The position numbers and the translations under genes were made by a program. Under the pieces are notes generated by a model. It made no database searches and was not told where the DNA came from. It saw only the letters and a list, made by a program, of their open reading frames with translations. From JACVRW01 sp052038485 (lineage in GTDB: Bacteria; Actinomycetota; Thermoleophilia; Solirubrobacterales; Thermoleophilaceae), in contig JBQGCL010000105.1 in the NCBI GenBank assembly GCA_052038485.1, positions 1-19,525 of the forward strand: a stretch of 19,525 nucleotides of DNA. Reading direction: 5' to 3'. Below are positions 17,944 through 19,525 of the stretch, piece after piece (positions within the stretch are counted from its first letter, which is position 1; each line of letters opens with the position of its first letter).

Positions 17944-19525
17944 TTGAGCACCTTACGGAACAGATCGCCCTCCTGCCCCGCCATGCCGACCGCGGCCGCT
18001 CCGATCGCCAGGTTCTGAGGCGAGATCATCTTGCCGAGCACGCCGCCCGAGCTGTTGCCCGCGGCGAGCAGCGTCGGATCGATGCCCGCGTCCTTCGCCG
18101 CGGTCACCTGCAGCGCCCCGAACAAGGCGTTCGACGAGGTGTCCGAGCCCGTCACGGCCACGCCCAGCCAGCCGATCAGTGACGACAGGAAGGCGAAGAA
18201 GTCGCCGGCGCCCGCGGCCCAGAGCCCGAGCGTGATCGTCTGGCCCGACTGGTTCATCACGTAGGCGAGCGCCAGCACCGATGCGACCGTGAGGATCGCC
18301 CACTTGAGCTGGTCGACCGACGCCCCCGCGACCCTCAGCGCGCGGCCCGGGTTGACCCGCAGGATCGCCATCGTGATCAGGCCGGAGATCAGCAGCAACG
18401 TGCCCGCCGCCGGCAGCCAGTTGACGTTGTAGGTCAACGAGCTGAGCGCCTCTCCGTCCGGCGTCACCACGTCGAGGCCGGGCCACTGGAAGGTGGTCGT
18501 CCACGGCTTCTCGGCGAGCGCGTCCTTGACCGCCGGGATCTGGGCGATCGAGAAGACCGCGATGATCACCAGGTACGGCGAGTACGCGCGCAGGACGTCG
18601 CCGGGCGGATCCTTGACGGTGTCGTCGCGCCGGCGCACCTCGGCCTCGACCGCGGGGGAGTGGGTCGAGGAACCCGCGACCGCGGGGCGGCCGAAGCCGG
18701 GTGCCTCGTCGCCGATCAGCGGCTCGCCCGGCTGCCACACGCGCAGCAGCAGGACGATCGCGGCGGTGGACGTGAGCGAGGCGACGATGTCGGTCAGCTC
18801 GACCGAGATGTAGTTGGAGCAGGCGAACTGGGCGACGGCGAACGTCAAGCCGCCGACCGCGGCGGCCGGCCAGGCCTGGCGGATGCCGCGTGCGCCGTCG
18901 ACCATGCCCATCAGGATCAGCGGGACCATCAGCGCAAGGAACGGCGTCTGGCGGCCGACCATCGCGCCGAGGTCCTCCTTGGGCAGCCCGGTGACCTCGG
19001 CGAGCGTCACGATCGGGATCGCGATCGCGCCGAACGCCACCGGCGCCGTGTTCGCCACGAGGGCCACCGCGGCCGCCTTGATCGGCTTGAAGCCGAGCGC
19101 GATCAGCATCACGGCGGTGATCGCCACCGGCGTGCCGAATCCGGCCAGCGCCTCGAGCAGCGCGCCGAAGCAGAAGGCGATGATGACGGCCTGGATGCGC
19201 TGGTCGTTGGAGATCGCGCCAAACGAACGCCGCAAGACGGCGAAGTGCCCCGTCTCGACCGTCATGTTGTAGATCCAGATCGCGGCGACGACGATCCACA
19301 TGATCGGGAACACGCCGAATGCCGCGCCCTCGCTGGCTGACAGCGCGGTCTGGTCGACGGGCATCCCGTAGACGATCATCGCGACGAGCATCGCCGTGCC
19401 GAGCGCGATCAGAGCGGCCCACTGCGCCGCCATCCGGATGCCGCCGAGGAGTACGAACAGGGCCAGGACGGGCAGCACCGCGAAGATGGAGCTGAGGCCG
19501 AGCGAGTTCGATACGGGATCGAAAT
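17859..19525 (-). CDS. lctP: Lactate/glycolate permease, LctP (LldP/GlcA) family (5' end outside window)
   Basis: 554 residues are visible, ending at a TAG at 17861-17859. The frame stays open to the right edge through FDPVSNSLGLSSIFAVLPVL, which aligns with residue 8 onward of E. coli LldP, so only a few N-terminal residues are missing and the GTG at 19478 is not the true start. The protein is hydrophobic with about a dozen membrane spans. Family motifs include LAGFGTPVAITAVMLIALGF, NTAPVAFGAIAIPIVTLAEV, TGSDTSSNALFGALQVTAA and SSGGVLGKMISPQNLAIGAA. LctP carriers import L- or D-lactate and glycolate with protons. Position directly before glcDEF, as with GlcA in the E. coli glc operon, favours glycolate; lactate is the main alternative. 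Confidence 0.93.
   Translation of the reverse strand, partial: FDPVSNSLGLSSIFAVLPVLALFVLLGGIRMAAQWAALIALGTAMLVAMIVYGMPVDQTALSASEGAAFGVFPIMWIVVAAIWIYNMTVETGHFAVLRRSFGAISNDQRIQAVIIAFCFGALLEALAGFGTPVAITAVMLIALGFKPIKAAAVALVANTAPVAFGAIAIPIVTLAEVTGLPKEDLGAMVGRQTPFLALMVPLILMGMVDGARGIRQAWPAAAVGGLTFAVAQFACSNYISVELTDIVASLTSTAAIVLLLRVWQPGEPLIGDEAPGFGRPAVAGSSTHSPAVEAEVRRRDDTVKDPPGDVLRAYSPYLVIIAVFSIAQIPAVKDALAEKPWTTTFQWPGLDVVTPDGEALSSLTYNVNWLPAAGTLLLISGLITMAILRVNPGRALRVAGASVDQLKWAILTVASVLALAYVMNQSGQTITLGLWAAGAGDFFAFLSSLIGWLGVAVTGSDTSSNALFGALQVTAAKDAGIDPTLLAAGNSSGGVLGKMISPQNLAIGAAAVGMAGQEGDLFRKVLKWSVLLVLIMCVLVYLQSTAVLDWMVVK

Overview
The window is a very GC-rich, almost gap-free stretch of bacterial chromosome. 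Gene content fits a high-GC actinobacterium, and the sequence style suggests the class Thermoleophilia (Solirubrobacter/Conexibacter-like); this is inferred from protein resemblance, not from a marker gene. There is no rRNA, tRNA, CRISPR array, insertion sequence or phage gene. All intergenic gaps are under 90 bp, and every large ORF not listed is an antisense or out-of-frame shadow of a listed gene.

Layout. (1) 1-622, minus: N-terminal regulatory half of an Rv1264-type adenylate cyclase, cut by the left edge. (2) 708-4392, plus: an apparent one-carbon/methyl module: a minimal GcvT-fold protein, a GAF-LuxR regulator, and a single polypeptide fusing a zinc-type homocysteine S-methyltransferase to a class I SAM methyltransferase. 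The three upstream gaps share a GGGTAGGGAATACC-like element, so the three genes may form one regulon run by the LuxR protein. (3) 4403-8975, plus: priA, def and a cyclic-nucleotide-binding/glutaredoxin-like/thioredoxin-reductase-like three-domain flavoprotein that has lost the redox CxxC. (4) 12198-8956, minus: ettA followed without a gap by aceB (malate synthase A). (5) 12224-13699, plus: a GCS2-type glutamate-cysteine ligase family enzyme, divergent from ettA across only 25 bp. (6) 19525-13696, minus: a glycolate/lactate utilisation operon, permease (cut by the right edge)-glcD-glcE-glcF-SnoaL-like protein.

How the parts fit. GlcDEF would oxidise imported glycolate to glyoxylate (or lactate to pyruvate), and AceB would condense glyoxylate with acetyl-CoA to malate, so the right half reads as two-carbon acid catabolism although aceB is in a different transcription unit. 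The left half reads as methyl-group handling under a dedicated regulator. The cyclase and the cNMP-domain flavoprotein lie about 6.7 kb apart and could be source and sensor of a cyclic nucleotide, but the binding cassette of the latter lacks the usual phosphate-binding arginine.

A cross-cutting feature is the repeated TANNNT hexamer 6-9 nt before start codons that lack a Shine-Dalgarno sequence (708, 1428, 4403, 6693, 12224, and 14088 on the minus strand), which suggests widespread leaderless transcription. The most promising undescribed items are the putative methyl-transfer regulon with its fusion enzyme and shared operator, and the interlocked 25-bp divergent promoter between ettA and the ligase gene.
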